Translations under genes and position numbers: made by a program | Assembly: GCF_030580655.1 (NCBI RefSeq) | Contig: NZ_JAUQTB010000003.1 | Coordinates: 124,001 to 188,000, forward strand | Length of the DNA stretch: 64,000 nt | Source of the DNA: Paenibacillus lacisoli | GTDB taxonomy: Bacteria > Bacillota > Bacilli > Paenibacillales > Paenibacillaceae | Reading direction: 5' to 3' | Notes under the pieces: generated by a model | The model's database searches: none | Seen by the model: the letters and a program-made list of their open reading frames with translations, nothing else | What the model was told of the DNA's origin: nothing | Part shown: one piece after another, positions 33,777 to 43,342 of the stretch | How positions within the stretch are numbered: position 1 is the stretch's first letter | How the letters are laid out: each line of letters starts with the position of its first letter

Positions 33777-35360
33777 ATGGCACAGGATTTAATTGTTTAT
33801 GTACTCATGATCATCACAGGCAGTACCCTTTGTTTATGCTTGGGCATTTATGCTTCGTTCAGATTAAGGGATGCCCCGGGGGGCAAAGCCTATACCGCAG
33901 CTACTTTTATGGCTGCCATGTTCAGCTTCAGCTATCTGTTTGAGCTGCTCAGTCCTACATTGACCCAGATTAAATTCTGGTTAAGGATTGAATATATTGC
34001 ATTACCACTGATACCGGCCTTCACCCTGATGATGTGCTGCTCTTATATCGGGCAGAAGCTGCCGCGGTGGCTGCTGTACATCCTGTTTTTCATTCCCCTT
34101 CTCACCATGACGATGCAGATTACGAATGATGGGCATCATCTGTACTACACCTCTATGAAGATGAGAGAGAACTCTCCCTTTCCCGTTGTTGAACTTGAGC
34201 ATGGACCTTTCTTCTACATTCACTCTGTTTATTTGTACGCCTGTATGGTGGCCTGTGTAGTCATGCTGCTGATGCAGTTGAAGAAGGTGAAAAGAAGATT
34301 CCGTCAGCAGATCCTTACGATGGTTGCCGGTCTTATTACACCGATCGTCGCCAGCTTTTTTTATGTAGGGGGCATGAGTCCGAACGGGGTGGATCTCGGG
34401 CCTGTTTTCCTCAGTGTATCCTATGTATTCCACACGGTGGCTCTTATGCGGTACCGGATGTTCAACATGGTTCCGATTGCACGTGACACGGTCTTCGAGA
34501 GCATGAAAGAGGGAGTTATCGTGCTAAATGAGAGTTATGCGCTGGTGGACTACAATAATGCGGTACTGGATATTCTACCGGATCTGCATCCGGGTTCTGT
34601 AGGCACTCCGATTACGGCGCTGATTCCGGGACGGCCTGAACTGGCAGATGTGATCCTGACTGGGGTGGATGCAGATTATGCCTTCACTGCGAATCAGCAG
34701 CGCACTTACTATCACATCCGTTTTTCATCCGTCCGTAATCCCGGCCAGGTGGAAGTAGGAACCATTGTAGCCTTCATGAACATTACCGAACGGGTCCAGA
34801 TGGAAGAAGAGCTGAAACGGCTGGCGAGCACAGACAGTCTGACAGGGCTGCTTAACAAAAGTGCACTCATGCAGCGTTCCGAACAAACGATTCATGCGCT
34901 CAAGCCATCCGGCGGCAGTCTCCATGTGATCATGTTCGATATTGATAATTTCAAGAAGGTGAATGATACGTACGGTCATGAAGCCGGTGACCAGGCATTG
35001 GTTCATGTCGCAGCTGCTGCCAGAGAGTCACTGGCCGGGAATGGAATCATTGCACGTTATGGCGGGGATGAATTCATTGTCTGCCTTGCCAATTCAACTT
35101 TCCAGGAAGCGTATGAGACGGCTGATGATATACGCCGGAGGGTAGCCCGGATCGATCTGCTCTTCGAGGACAGGATCATCCGGGTGACTTCCAGCTTCGG
35201 GGTAGCGGGTACCTCTCAATTGGAAGAAGAGACAGATCAGGTCATGCGCAGGCTCATGCGAGAAGCAGATCTTGCACTTTATGCCGTCAAGAGGAGAGGC
35301 CGGAATGGGGTTCACATCTACGCGGAATCGCACAACAGCAGCCTCAGTGCTGGAGAATAA
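33777..35360 (+). CDS. Membrane diguanylate cyclase: 7TM sensor, PAS, GGDEF
   Basis: A 527-residue protein. The first about 220 residues form seven TM helices of the His_kinase_N 7TM sensor type. A PAS-like domain (about 225-345, VFESMKEGVIVLNESYALVDYN) leads to a GGDEF domain (about 350-520) with the intact active-site motif RYGGDEFIVCL and substrate-side FDIDNFKKVNDTYGHEAGD. The I-site RxxD five residues before GGDEF is not present (SLAGNGIIARYGGDEF), so product inhibition there is unlikely. It makes cyclic di-GMP. ATG at 33777 with GGAG upstream is preferred over TTG at 33762. Ends with a terminator. Confidence 0.9.
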   Translation: MAQDLIVYVLMIITGSTLCLCLGIYASFRLRDAPGGKAYTAATFMAAMFSFSYLFELLSPTLTQIKFWLRIEYIALPLIPAFTLMMCCSYIGQKLPRWLLYILFFIPLLTMTMQITNDGHHLYYTSMKMRENSPFPVVELEHGPFFYIHSVYLYACMVACVVMLLMQLKKVKRRFRQQILTMVAGLITPIVASFFYVGGMSPNGVDLGPVFLSVSYVFHTVALMRYRMFNMVPIARDTVFESMKEGVIVLNESYALVDYNNAVLDILPDLHPGSVGTPITALIPGRPELADVILTGVDADYAFTANQQRTYYHIRFSSVRNPGQVEVGTIVAFMNITERVQMEEELKRLASTDSLTGLLNKSALMQRSEQTIHALKPSGGSLHVIMFDIDNFKKVNDTYGHEAGDQALVHVAAAARESLAGNGIIARYGGDEFIVCLANSTFQEAYETADDIRRRVARIDLLFEDRIIRVTSSFGVAGTSQLEEETDQVMRRLMREADLALYAVKRRGRNGVHIYAESHNSSLSAGE

Positions 35361-35372
35361 TATACAGCAGCG

Positions 35373-35404
35373 AAAAGCATGGGCATACAGCCCATGCTTT
35401 TTTG
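35373..35404. terminator. Rho-independent terminator
   Basis: AAAAGCATGGGC pairs with GCCCATGCTTTT around ATACA, followed by TT, between the convergent GGDEF and MarR genes. Confidence 0.85.
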
Positions 35405-35422
35405 GTGTTCCATGATCCGGAA

Positions 35423-35854
35423 TTACGGGTTAAAAATCCGGCGGTTCAATAGATCCATCGCCTGTTCGACTTCCAGCAGCTCTTCGGCAGACAGGTGGCC
35501 GATACGCTCGAACAGCCGGGCACGGATCTGCCGGAGAGCCTGGTCCATCATGGACTGGCCCTGCGGCGATAGCCGGACTACCTGTCTGCGTCGGTCAGTC
35601 TCGTCGGTCACTTTCTCGCACAGCTGCCGCTCGGTCAGCTTGCGAAGCTCGCGGCTCGTATTGGGCATAGATATATGCATACATTGGCTGATCTCGCTGA
35701 GTGTTACAGGCTGACTGACAGCCAGATACTCCAGTATTTTATATTGAAGCGGTGTAATTTCTGCAGCCTTTACGCCCTGAGAGAGATCATTGGTTAGCTG
35801 GTGTACAGCAGCGGAGAAGACAACAAATTGGTGAAAAAGCAAATTCTGATCCAA
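35423..35854 (-). CDS. MarR-family transcriptional regulator
   Basis: A 143-residue winged-helix repressor: helix-turn-helix LSEISQCMHISMPNTSRELRKLTE and wing VTDETDRRRQVVRLSPQG. Two Cys (in SQCMH and QLCEK) could make it redox- or quinone-responsive, as for YodB/QsrR relatives, but that is inference. The start is TTG at 35854, six nt after GGGGTGA. Divergent from a flavodoxin-fold oxidoreductase with two similar operator-like sites between them, so it probably represses both. Confidence 0.88.
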   Translation of the reverse strand: MDQNLLFHQFVVFSAAVHQLTNDLSQGVKAAEITPLQYKILEYLAVSQPVTLSEISQCMHISMPNTSRELRKLTERQLCEKVTDETDRRRQVVRLSPQGQSMMDQALRQIRARLFERIGHLSAEELLEVEQAMDLLNRRIFNP

Positions 35855-35868
35855 GACATCACCCCATA

Positions 35869-35961
35869 GGTATCAAGATAACAAAGTGATTATCCAAAAA
35901 CAATTATCATTTGACAAGTATAATGGTGTCTGTTAGCTTAGTAGTTATCAAATAACAACTA
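35869..35961. promoter_or_regulatory. Divergent overlapping promoters with paired MarR-type operators
   Basis: The -35 boxes of the two promoters overlap at about 35912-35917: TTGACA on plus and TTGTCA on minus, the latter 17 bp from GATAAT. Two similar imperfect palindromes flank them: GGTATCAAGATAACA (35869-35883), in the MarR leader, and TAGTTATCAAATAACAACTA (35942-35961), in the oxidoreductase leader. Both share TATCAA-(G)-ATAACA. Confidence 0.6.
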
Positions 35962-35974
35962 ATGGGGTGCGGGA

Positions 35975-36556
35975 ATGAACGTACTGGTCATCTTTACACA
36001 TCCGAATCACGAAAGTCTCAATTATGCATTTTTGGAGCAAGTGCTGCGCGGCAGCCGGGAAAACAAGAACGTAACAGAAATTCAGGTGCTGGATTTGTAT
36101 AAAGAGGGCTTCGATCCGGTGCTGGTATTTCATGAACAGAAACGGCGGAGGGATATGCAGTATGATCCGAATCTGGCCAAATACCGGGAGCAGCTGACCT
36201 GGGCAGATCGTATTGTCATGATTTATCCGATTTGGTGGGGGCGGCCGCCAGCGATGCTGCTCGGTTATATTGATCAAATGTTCGCGGCAGGTTTTGCCTA
36301 TCAGAACAAGGGAGGATGGTTTCCAGAGGGGCTGCTCAAAGGAAAGTCAGTTGTGTGCATATCGACCATGATGGGTCCGGCCCGTTACCCTCTGCTGTGG
36401 CTGCGTAACGCTCACCAGGTACTGATGCGCAAGGCGCTGTTTCAGTATGTCGGGATACGGCGAGTCAAGTTTTTCGAGTTCGGCAGCATGGAGAGTCCAC
36501 GAGGCAGACAGAAAGAGAAGCTGGAGAGGATCTATCGTTATTGTAAGACTGTGTAA
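35975..36556 (+). CDS. Flavodoxin-fold NAD(P)H oxidoreductase (quinone reductase/YwrO-like)
   Basis: A 193-residue FMN/FAD-dependent quinone reductase-like protein: VLVIFTHPNHESLNYAFLEQVL at the N-terminus, IYPIWWGRPPAMLLGYIDQMF in the middle and FAYQNKGGWFPEGLLKGK, which are the standard marks of the NQO/MdaB/YwrO group. It would reduce quinones or other electrophiles by two electrons. Preceded by AATGGGGTGCGGGA as RBS region. Its divergent MarR neighbour and shared operators suggest induction by quinone-like compounds. Confidence 0.88.
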   Translation: MNVLVIFTHPNHESLNYAFLEQVLRGSRENKNVTEIQVLDLYKEGFDPVLVFHEQKRRRDMQYDPNLAKYREQLTWADRIVMIYPIWWGRPPAMLLGYIDQMFAAGFAYQNKGGWFPEGLLKGKSVVCISTMMGPARYPLLWLRNAHQVLMRKALFQYVGIRRVKFFEFGSMESPRGRQKEKLERIYRYCKTV

Positions 36557-36683
36557 GTGTAAACGGATCACCATAGAGAGCATCATTCAGTTGATTTCAT
36601 ATATATTGTTGAACATTAAGATAAATTGAATTAAGATATTAAAAGATCAATTGGAGTCGGTACAGACAAACAGGAGGGGTTAT

Positions 36684-37745
36684 ATGATGGAGATCGGAAT
36701 TAGTACTTTTGTAGAGACCACGCCGGACGTTGTGACCGGTGAACTGATCAGCCATGCCGAGCGGATCCGCCAGGTTGTGGAGGAGATCGTGCTGGCGGAC
36801 CAAGTGGGCCTGGATGTGTACGGTGTAGGCGAGCATCACCGTCAGGATTATGCGGCTTCATCACCGGCTGTCATTCTTGCGGCGGCTGCTTCCCAGACGA
36901 ACAATATTCGCCTTACGAGCGCCGTTACCGTTCTCTCCTCAGCGGATCCTGTGCGCGTATTCCAGGATTTCGCAACGCTAGACGGCATTTCAAACGGCCG
37001 GGCTGAGATTATGGCAGGCCGCGGCTCGTTCATCGAGTCATTCCCGCTGTTCGGCTATGACTTGGATGATTATAACGAATTGTTTGATGAGAAGCTGGAT
37101 CTGCTGCTGAAGCTGCGGGACGCCGAGAAGGTAACCTGGTCCGGGGAGCACCGGGCAGCCATTAACAATCTGGGCGTATATCCGCGTCCGGTGCAGCAGC
37201 CGCTTCCAGTCTGGATTGGCAGCGGCGGCAATCAGGAATCTGTTATCCGTGCAGGTCTGCTCGGCCTGCCGCTCGTACTGGCCATCATTGGCGGCCGTCC
37301 CGTGCAGTTCGCGCCGCTGGTACAGCTCTACAAGCGTGCAGCAGAGCATGCCGGGCATGATGCCTCCAAGCTGACAGTAGCTTCCCATTCTCACGGTTTT
37401 ATTGCCGATACGAATGACCTTGCAGTAGAGAAGTTCTATCCGTCCACCCAGGCTGTCATGTCGCAGCTGGGACGCGAACGCGGCTGGGGGCCATATACCC
37501 GTGCCAGCTACGATGCCGCCCGGAGTCCGGAAGGAGCGCTGTATGTCGGCGATCCTGAGACGGTAGCCCGCAAAATTATTAATCTGCGCAAGCATGTTGG
37601 CATTACACGCTTCCTGCTGCATGTGCCGCTGGGCACCATGCCGCACGAAGAGGTCATGCGGGCCATTGAGCTGCTGGGCAAGGAAGTGGCGCCACGGGTA
37701 CGTGAAGAAGTGGCACAGTGGGAAGCCGAGAACGAAGGTAAGTAA
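36684..37745 (+). CDS. Flavin-dependent luciferase-like monooxygenase (LLM class)
   Basis: A 353-residue TIM-barrel oxidoreductase: EIGISTFVETTPD, GVGEHHRQDYAASSPAVILAAAASQT and GRAEIMAGRGSFIESFPLFGYDLDDY, matching LLM proteins sometimes annotated as putative oxidoreductases of the YhbW/atypical type. FMNH2-dependent; substrate unknown. ATG at 36684 follows AGGAGGGG by 4-5 nt; the longer frame from 36651 starts inside the upstream leader. Gene stands alone, 127 bp after the quinone reductase, and ends at a perfect terminator. Confidence 0.88.
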   Translation: MMEIGISTFVETTPDVVTGELISHAERIRQVVEEIVLADQVGLDVYGVGEHHRQDYAASSPAVILAAAASQTNNIRLTSAVTVLSSADPVRVFQDFATLDGISNGRAEIMAGRGSFIESFPLFGYDLDDYNELFDEKLDLLLKLRDAEKVTWSGEHRAAINNLGVYPRPVQQPLPVWIGSGGNQESVIRAGLLGLPLVLAIIGGRPVQFAPLVQLYKRAAEHAGHDASKLTVASHSHGFIADTNDLAVEKFYPSTQAVMSQLGRERGWGPYTRASYDAARSPEGALYVGDPETVARKIINLRKHVGITRFLLHVPLGTMPHEEVMRAIELLGKEVAPRVREEVAQWEAENEGK

Positions 37746-37792
37746 GAACATCTATTAGTGTGGAGAAGTCTTCATCTTCTTCTGCAACTGGG

Positions 37793-37821
37793 ACAGAGGA
37801 GCATGCGCTCCTCTGTTTTGT
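37793..37821 (+). terminator. Rho-independent terminator
   Basis: ACAGAGGAGC and GCTCCTCTGT form a perfect 10-bp stem around ATGC, followed by TTTTG. Confidence 0.85.
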
Positions 37822-37998
37822 CGTTCGTTCGGACAAAGTATTTTTATACACTGTGAAATAGCAGCAATCTTGTTGTGGAAACAAGGTATAGGATGGATCG
37901 GCATAGAAAATTAGAATAACATCCGAAGCCTGTCTCAAATTTCGCTGAAGCAGGGTCGGGTAATAGGGCTTGGTTGCTATTTTTTTGGAGGTGGAGTC

Positions 37999-39015
37999 AT
38001 GAAAGCGTTATTTATTGGAGGCACGGGTACGATCAGTACCGCAATTACCCAGCAGCTGCTGGAGCAGGGGTGTGATCTGTATCTGCTGAACCGGGGCAAT
38101 CGGAAGGATGAACTTCCGGAAGGTGCGCATCTGCTGCAGGCTGACATCCATGACGAAGAACATGTTGCAGGCCTGATTGCTGAACATCAATTCGATGTGG
38201 TGGCTGATTTTATCGCATTCGTCCCTTCGCAGCTGGAGCGAGACTACCGTCTATTCAGAGACAAAACCAAGCAGTTTATCTTCATCAGCTCGGCATCAGC
38301 TTATCAGACCCCTCTGTCGGACTATCGCATTACGGAAGGTACCCCGCTGTCTAATCCGTATTGGGAATATTCCCGCAACAAGATTGCCTGTGAAGATTAC
38401 TTGATGAAGCAGTATCGTGAACAGGGTTTCCCGGTGACGATTGTTCGGCCAAGCCATACATACAGTGAGCGCTCTATACCACTGGGTGTCCATGGCAGCA
38501 AGGGTTCGTGGCAGGTAGCCAAGCGGATGCAGGCAGGCAAGCCGGTTATCATTCACGGTGACGGTACTTCTCTGTGGACAATGACGCACAGCCGTGATTT
38601 TGCCAAAGGCTTTATCGGGTTAATGGGGAATCTGCACGCGATCGGTGAGGCTGTTCATATTACCTCCGATGAATCAGTGACGTGGAACCAGATTTACCAT
38701 GTTATTGCCGACGCGCTCGGAGTCCCCTTGAAGGCTGTGCATGTACCGTCCGAATTTCTGGATGCATGCAGTACCGAGGACTTCAGAGGAAGCCTCCTGG
38801 GGGATAAGGCCAACACAGTCGTATTCGACAACAGTAAGCTGAAACGGCTTGTGCCGGACTTTACTGCCACCACGCGCGTGGATCAGGGAATCAAGGAGAC
38901 CGTTGAGCATATTCTGGCCAACCCGGAGCTGCAGCAGGAGGATCCCGAGTTTGATGCCTGGTGCGACCGGGTGATTCAGGCTCTGGATCAGGCGGTCCAA
39001 GCCGTGAAGGGTTAA
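37999..39015 (+). CDS. NAD-dependent epimerase/dehydratase-like extended SDR
   Basis: A 338-residue extended SDR. Cofactor motif FIGGTGTISTAI (GGTGxI) at the N-terminus, ISSASAYQTP with the catalytic Ser, and YSRNKIACEDYL as YxxxK. The C-terminal part (WNQIYHVIADALGVPLKAVHVPSE) resembles nucleotide-sugar epimerases and mRNA-binding-like SDRs. Substrate unknown. GGAGGTGGAG precedes the ATG. Alone between two terminators. Confidence 0.88.
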   Translation: MKALFIGGTGTISTAITQQLLEQGCDLYLLNRGNRKDELPEGAHLLQADIHDEEHVAGLIAEHQFDVVADFIAFVPSQLERDYRLFRDKTKQFIFISSASAYQTPLSDYRITEGTPLSNPYWEYSRNKIACEDYLMKQYREQGFPVTIVRPSHTYSERSIPLGVHGSKGSWQVAKRMQAGKPVIIHGDGTSLWTMTHSRDFAKGFIGLMGNLHAIGEAVHITSDESVTWNQIYHVIADALGVPLKAVHVPSEFLDACSTEDFRGSLLGDKANTVVFDNSKLKRLVPDFTATTRVDQGIKETVEHILANPELQQEDPEFDAWCDRVIQALDQAVQAVKG

Positions 39016-39043
39016 GAATAGTCGTTCTAATTATATACAGCAT

Positions 39044-39080
39044 AAGCCCCTTACTCATCCTGTAGGAGAAGAGGGGCTTT
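39044..39080 (+). terminator. Rho-independent terminator
   Basis: AAGCCCC and GGGGCTTT bracket an imperfect hairpin loop, followed by a T-rich stretch after the epimerase gene. Confidence 0.65.
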
Positions 39081-39245
39081 ATTCTTTATTGTAATCCTTA
39101 AATTAAAGGATTTTAGGGAAGGCTGAGGAAGAGGTGCTTGAGATCCGCGAAAATAGCCATGGCATTGCTGCGTAATCCATGGTAGGATAACCTTTTCAAA
39201 GACCACAACATCCAATAAGGATTAGAATGAAGGAAGTGTAGAACG

Positions 39246-39602
39246 ATGATTCTAGTGACTGTACCGGTACCGGACGTGACCATTACTAAACAGGATAACC
39301 CGCAGTTAAGCCATATTTACGGTTTCACCGATTTCCATTTAATTACCCGCGAGAAGGGCGGTATCTTCATGTTTTATAATGAGCAGGATGAGCTGCTCTT
39401 TGTAGGCAAGGCCAGAAAGCTTAGACCGCGGATCAAGAAGCATTTTGAAGACAGCGTATCTCCGATGAAAGATCACCGTGAAGAAGTAACTAAAATAGCC
39501 GTCTGTGAAGTGGAGAATCCAGTGCACCGTGAAATCTACGAGACCTTTCTCATTAATGAGCAGAAGGCAAAGTACAATGTAGAGAAAGTCTTCTTTAAAT
39601 AA
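39246..39602 (+). CDS. Small GIY-YIG-like nuclease domain protein
   Basis: A 118-residue protein with one UvrC-type GIY-YIG domain (about 38-112): GGIFMFYNEQDELLFVGKARKLRPRI. The tyrosines of GIY and YIG are Phe and Phe here (GIF and FVG), while the catalytic-type Arg and the late Glu (REIYETFLINEQKAKYN) are present. It corresponds to the first domain of UvrC without the helix-hairpin-helix or second nuclease domain. Such proteins are annotated as excision-repair endonuclease-like in Bacillales; whether it cuts DNA is uncertain. AAGGAAG precedes the start. Ends at a long-stem terminator. Confidence 0.8.
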   Translation: MILVTVPVPDVTITKQDNPQLSHIYGFTDFHLITREKGGIFMFYNEQDELLFVGKARKLRPRIKKHFEDSVSPMKDHREEVTKIAVCEVENPVHREIYETFLINEQKAKYNVEKVFFK

Positions 39603-39614
39603 GCCGGAATATAG

Positions 39615-39671
39615 AAAGCCTCTGTACCGTTCTCGAAGGAGCTGCTGCTCCCTGCGGTCAGAGGCTTTTTC
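39615..39671 (+). terminator. Rho-independent terminator
   Basis: AAAGCCTCTG pairs with CAGAGGCTTT, closing a hairpin with an inner GGAGC/GCTCC helix, followed by T-run. Confidence 0.8.
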
Positions 39672-39822
39672 TGATGAGAAAAAGGAGCGTTTATCGCCAT
39701 GTGAAGGGTTCGACGGGATAAGGCCTGTTTAATGATAAGGGGCAGACTGGCTGAAGGTTACCGCTCATGCAGGTGCCATACATATGAAATGTTAAAAGAA
39801 GTGGATACGAGGAGGAATATTC

Positions 39823-40851
39823 ATGATTGTTCTTCATCTTGCTGCACTGACCTGTCTGGTCTCCTTCCTGATCAGCTATCGGACTGACCCGCGGATGCTG
39901 CGCAGCGGCGTATTTCTGACGCTCGGACTGGGTTTATTTCTGCTGAGTCTTGGACTGCGCAGTTACCTGGATGCTGAGGGGATCCCGCAGTATATTCTCA
40001 CCGTGCTGCTGGTCCTGCTTATCGTAATTGCCCCTTTTCTCGCCATAGCCCTGGGCATTGCGCTCATTCAGAACGGCCGGGTTCTCATTTCGAAGGAGGG
40101 GAGAAAGCTGCCCAATCTGCTGTCACTCGGTATGGGGGCTGTCATTGCCGGACTGGCTGCTCTGTACGCGATCGGTCAGTGGAATTCGGATACCCGCTTC
40201 TATGTGCTGCTTCTGCTGCTGCTCGCCGGTTATTACGGATTCGTGCTGATCAGTTTTCTGGTCTCCTGCATTCTTGCTAACAGTCAGCGGCCTGCATGGA
40301 ATCAGGATTTTATTATTGTGCTGGGTAGTGGTCTTATTCAGAACCGCGTTCCGCCGCTGCTGGCCGGCCGGCTGGACCGGGCCGTGAATTGGTACTACAG
40401 ACAGAGCCGGGTAGGGGCGCCGCCGCGTTTCATTGTGTCGGGTGGACAGGGGAGCGATGAGACGCTTGCTGAAGGAGAGGCTATGAGACGGTACCTGTTG
40501 GGAAAGGGAATTCCCGAAGCGTCCATTCTGGTCGAGGATCGCTCCTCTAATACGATGGAGAATCTGACGTTCTCCAAAGCGATGATGGATCAGGAAAAGG
40601 GCCAGTACAAATGTATTTATGTGACGAGCAATTTTCACTTGGCACGGGCGGGTATCTATGCCCGGGATGCAGGTATTCCCGGAACAGGGATCGGGTCCCG
40701 TACGGCGCTGTATTATTTACCGAATGCCTTTCTCCGGGAATACATTGCAATTCTGACTCTGCATAGATGGATTCATCTCAGTGTTACGCTTGCTGTCATT
40801 CTGATCATGGTTGGGCTGGCCGCTGGACAGGCGGTATATTCCAGCAGTTAA
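39823..40851 (+). CDS. YdcF/SanA-family (DUF218) membrane protein
   Basis: A 342-residue protein with five N-terminal TM helices (to about 155), a cytosolic or external DUF218 domain (about 163-310) and a last TM (about 318-338). The domain shows DFIIVLGSGLIQNRVPPLLAGRLDRAV, SGGQGSDE, EDRSSNTMENL and VTSNFHLARA, all conserved in YdcF proteins. Proposed roles of the family include envelope polymer or vancomycin-related processes; no reaction is established. GAGGAGG RBS. It ends 6 bp from a convergent gene with no terminator visible between. Confidence 0.85.
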   Translation: MIVLHLAALTCLVSFLISYRTDPRMLRSGVFLTLGLGLFLLSLGLRSYLDAEGIPQYILTVLLVLLIVIAPFLAIALGIALIQNGRVLISKEGRKLPNLLSLGMGAVIAGLAALYAIGQWNSDTRFYVLLLLLLAGYYGFVLISFLVSCILANSQRPAWNQDFIIVLGSGLIQNRVPPLLAGRLDRAVNWYYRQSRVGAPPRFIVSGGQGSDETLAEGEAMRRYLLGKGIPEASILVEDRSSNTMENLTFSKAMMDQEKGQYKCIYVTSNFHLARAGIYARDAGIPGTGIGSRTALYYLPNAFLREYIAILTLHRWIHLSVTLAVILIMVGLAAGQAVYSSS

Positions 40852-40857
40852 CGACGA

Positions 40858-41316
40858 TCAGGCGAAATAGGCTGCGGCCCCGGCAACGATGCTTAGTCCA
40901 GCCCCAGCCCAAATAATAAGGATGTGCTTACGTTCCAAGTCGATACCGTCAATAAGCAGCTTGAAGAGCCATTGCTGGCACAGCCAGAACCAGAGGAGTT
41001 CGGCGATTCCTGAGAGCATAAGCCATTGGCCTATGGATTGGCGTGTCCCGGAGGGAAGGGAACGGGAGATGGCCAGTCTGCCGTTTAGCTTGACATTCGT
41101 ATACATGAGAACCAGAAATACGCCGATCACGAGCAGGGTTGCTATAACCGGCAGCAGGAAACGCAGCAGTTCCCGTGAGTTTGTCCTGAAACCTGACGCT
41201 GCCTGCGGCAGACCAATGAGCATGAAGATGAGACCGATGAAGACAGCCCCTCCGGCAAAAACAGCTGTTACGGTATTGATGACAAGGGCGGCCAGTTGAA
41301 TCAGGAACAAAAGCAT
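40858..41316 (-). CDS. Small four-TM membrane protein of unknown function
   Basis: A 152-residue protein with four clear hydrophobic helices (about 3-35, 50-72, 92-115, 130-150) and no family I recognise. ATG at 41316 with GGAGGTGA 6 nt upstream is a strong start; the longer frame runs back into the BceB-like gene. It lies downstream of that gene but beyond a terminator hairpin, so it is probably expressed on its own or by read-through. Confidence 0.75.
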   Translation of the reverse strand: MLLFLIQLAALVINTVTAVFAGGAVFIGLIFMLIGLPQAASGFRTNSRELLRFLLPVIATLLVIGVFLVLMYTNVKLNGRLAISRSLPSGTRQSIGQWLMLSGIAELLWFWLCQQWLFKLLIDGIDLERKHILIIWAGAGLSIVAGAAAYFA

Positions 41317-41365
41317 AATGAACTCACCTCCCTGGATGATATTCTTCTGTCCCATTCGAATGTGA

Positions 41366-41395
41366 AAGAGCCCCCTCCCAGTGGAGGGGGCTCTT
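41366..41395 (-). terminator. Terminator after the BceAB-like genes
   Basis: Perfect 13-bp stem AAGAGCCCCCTCC and its complement around a 4-base loop. The T-run on the minus strand is short. Confidence 0.7.
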
Positions 41396-41407
41396 AAACT
41401 TAATATT

Positions 41408-43342
41408 CTACAATGCGCTCTTGATGACCTTCTTGTAATGCTGCACAGACAGAATACCGAAGATGGAATATAAAGCGGTGTAAACAGCCATAACGATGAG
41501 CATTGGCGTCCAGATCTCGGTACCGAACAGGAACCAGCCGGATTGAACCGCGAAATAGCTGTGGCAGAGCCCGACAATCAGCGGGATGCCGAAATTGAAT
41601 ACCTGCTTGACCCGGATGCCTTTCTGCAGATCACCGCGGGTGAAGCCGAGCTTGCGTAGAATGGTATAGCTGTCCTTCTCATCTTCACTCTCGCCGGTCT
41701 GCTTGAAGTATAGAATACAGCCGGATGTAATAAGGAAAGTAAGTCCCAGGAACGCGACGATGAACATGATCAGGCCCATATTCAGACGCTGGTTCTGAAT
41801 CAGGTCCAGACGGGATAATGGACTTCCTTTCATCAAGGGCTCCTGTTCATGGAAGATTTCGTTAGCCTGGTCCAGCTTGGCGGAGTCTGTAATTTGAATG
41901 CCGTTATACATAAATATCTTGTCACTGCTTTTTTTGAGGTGCTCAAAAAGGTCCTGGTCTATAACCAACGTAGGCATGGTACCAATCGAATATTGTGTGG
42001 AAATGACCTGGTCCCGGCGCTGCCCCAGATAATGCAAGGGAATCGTTTCCTGGCCGTTGATCAGCTTGATTTCACCGGAGTCCTTGAGCGGCAGGAACTT
42101 CTCCAGCAGATCGTTGCGGCCGGCGAACAGAGCTTCATTCTTACCGAGGTTCAATTGGTTCACAGCCTTCTCTCCAACCACGACAAGATCTATATTCTCC
42201 TCACCGCTGGAGATGAGCTCGCTCGCCCCCCCATCCTGAATCTCTTTAATGTCAGCAGGCACACGTATAACCTCAACCTGCTTCAGGGAATAGGCAACGT
42301 CACCCTTGGTCAGCGCCTGTCCCAGCAGATCGGCATCTTCCGTCTTGGTCAGCGCAAAATCCAGCGGCACGGAATCAGCTGCTGATTTCTCCGCAGAGTA
42401 ATAGGAAATGTAAGACAGGGATAGCAGGCCAATGGCCAGTGCAGAAACGGTCGTGATAATGGTCAGCATGAGTGCACCGGACTTCATGCGGAACATGATG
42501 GAGGACAGGGACAGAACATCGGTAATGCCGAGATAGCCTCCCTTGCTCCGGCGGAGCATTTTGGAAATAAAGCTCACTGATCCCTTATAGAACAGGTAGG
42601 TCCCGATAATGACGGCGGCCAGGATATACAGCATAGCTCCGAATAACGCGGCTGTGGACAGGAAATCACCATCGAACAGCTTGGACGAAACGTAGTACCC
42701 TGACAGAATCAGGCCCAGGCCGAGCAGACCCATGACGATCTCCCAGAAGGACAGCCTGCCCACCTTGCCTTCGGAGGAGGAACGAACCCGGAACAGGGAC
42801 AGGATGCTCTGCCGTGCAATGAACGTATAATTCATGATCATGATCAGGACGTAAATGCAGAGGAAGACGATCAGTGTCTGTACCAGAGCCTGACCCGAGA
42901 ATCTCATTGCAGCCGCCGTTTCAATCCCCATGATTTTGAACAGAATCATCAACATCAGGCGGGAGAACGAGAAGCCGACCAGAATTCCTACGATCAGTGA
43001 GCCAAAGTACAGCATCAAGTTCTCGGCGCTCAGGATACGGAAAATCCGCTGCTTTGTCATCCCGATGAGCTGGAAGAGCCCGATCTCCTTACTGCGCCTT
43101 TTGATAAAAATACTGTTCGCATACAGGAGGAAGATCGCTACAATCGCGACCAGCAGTACGGATGCGGCCCCGAGTGCAGCGGCTCCCTTTATGGAGCCCT
43201 TGGTTTCATCCATAGACGGGTCATATTGCAGTGTAACAAAGGAGAAATACAGCGCCGAGCTAAAAACTAGGGCAAACACGTACAAGTAATAATTTTTAAG
43301 ATTTTTGCGGAGATTCCGCCAGATCAGGTGATTAATGTTCAT
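41408..43342 (-). CDS. BceB-type ABC transporter permease
   Basis: A 644-residue permease with the ten-TM layout of antimicrobial-peptide transporters. Four TMs precede about residue 240, further TMs lie at about 265-325, and a large extracellular domain spans about 345-540, before three C-terminal TMs. Conserved features are [28 protein letters not shown], an FtsX-type coupling segment. ATG at 43342 overlaps the ATPase stop by 11 bp. With the kinase at 44233 (short sensor loop) it is expected to act as the real peptide sensor as well as the pump/unbinder in Bce modules. The peptide recognised, such as bacitracin or a lantibiotic, is not predictable. Confidence 0.9.
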   Translation of the reverse strand: MNINHLIWRNLRKNLKNYYLYVFALVFSSALYFSFVTLQYDPSMDETKGSIKGAAALGAASVLLVAIVAIFLLYANSIFIKRRSKEIGLFQLIGMTKQRIFRILSAENLMLYFGSLIVGILVGFSFSRLMLMILFKIMGIETAAAMRFSGQALVQTLIVFLCIYVLIMIMNYTFIARQSILSLFRVRSSSEGKVGRLSFWEIVMGLLGLGLILSGYYVSSKLFDGDFLSTAALFGAMLYILAAVIIGTYLFYKGSVSFISKMLRRSKGGYLGITDVLSLSSIMFRMKSGALMLTIITTVSALAIGLLSLSYISYYSAEKSAADSVPLDFALTKTEDADLLGQALTKGDVAYSLKQVEVIRVPADIKEIQDGGASELISSGEENIDLVVVGEKAVNQLNLGKNEALFAGRNDLLEKFLPLKDSGEIKLINGQETIPLHYLGQRRDQVISTQYSIGTMPTLVIDQDLFEHLKKSSDKIFMYNGIQITDSAKLDQANEIFHEQEPLMKGSPLSRLDLIQNQRLNMGLIMFIVAFLGLTFLITSGCILYFKQTGESEDEKDSYTILRKLGFTRGDLQKGIRVKQVFNFGIPLIVGLCHSYFAVQSGWFLFGTEIWTPMLIVMAVYTALYSIFGILSVQHYKKVIKSAL

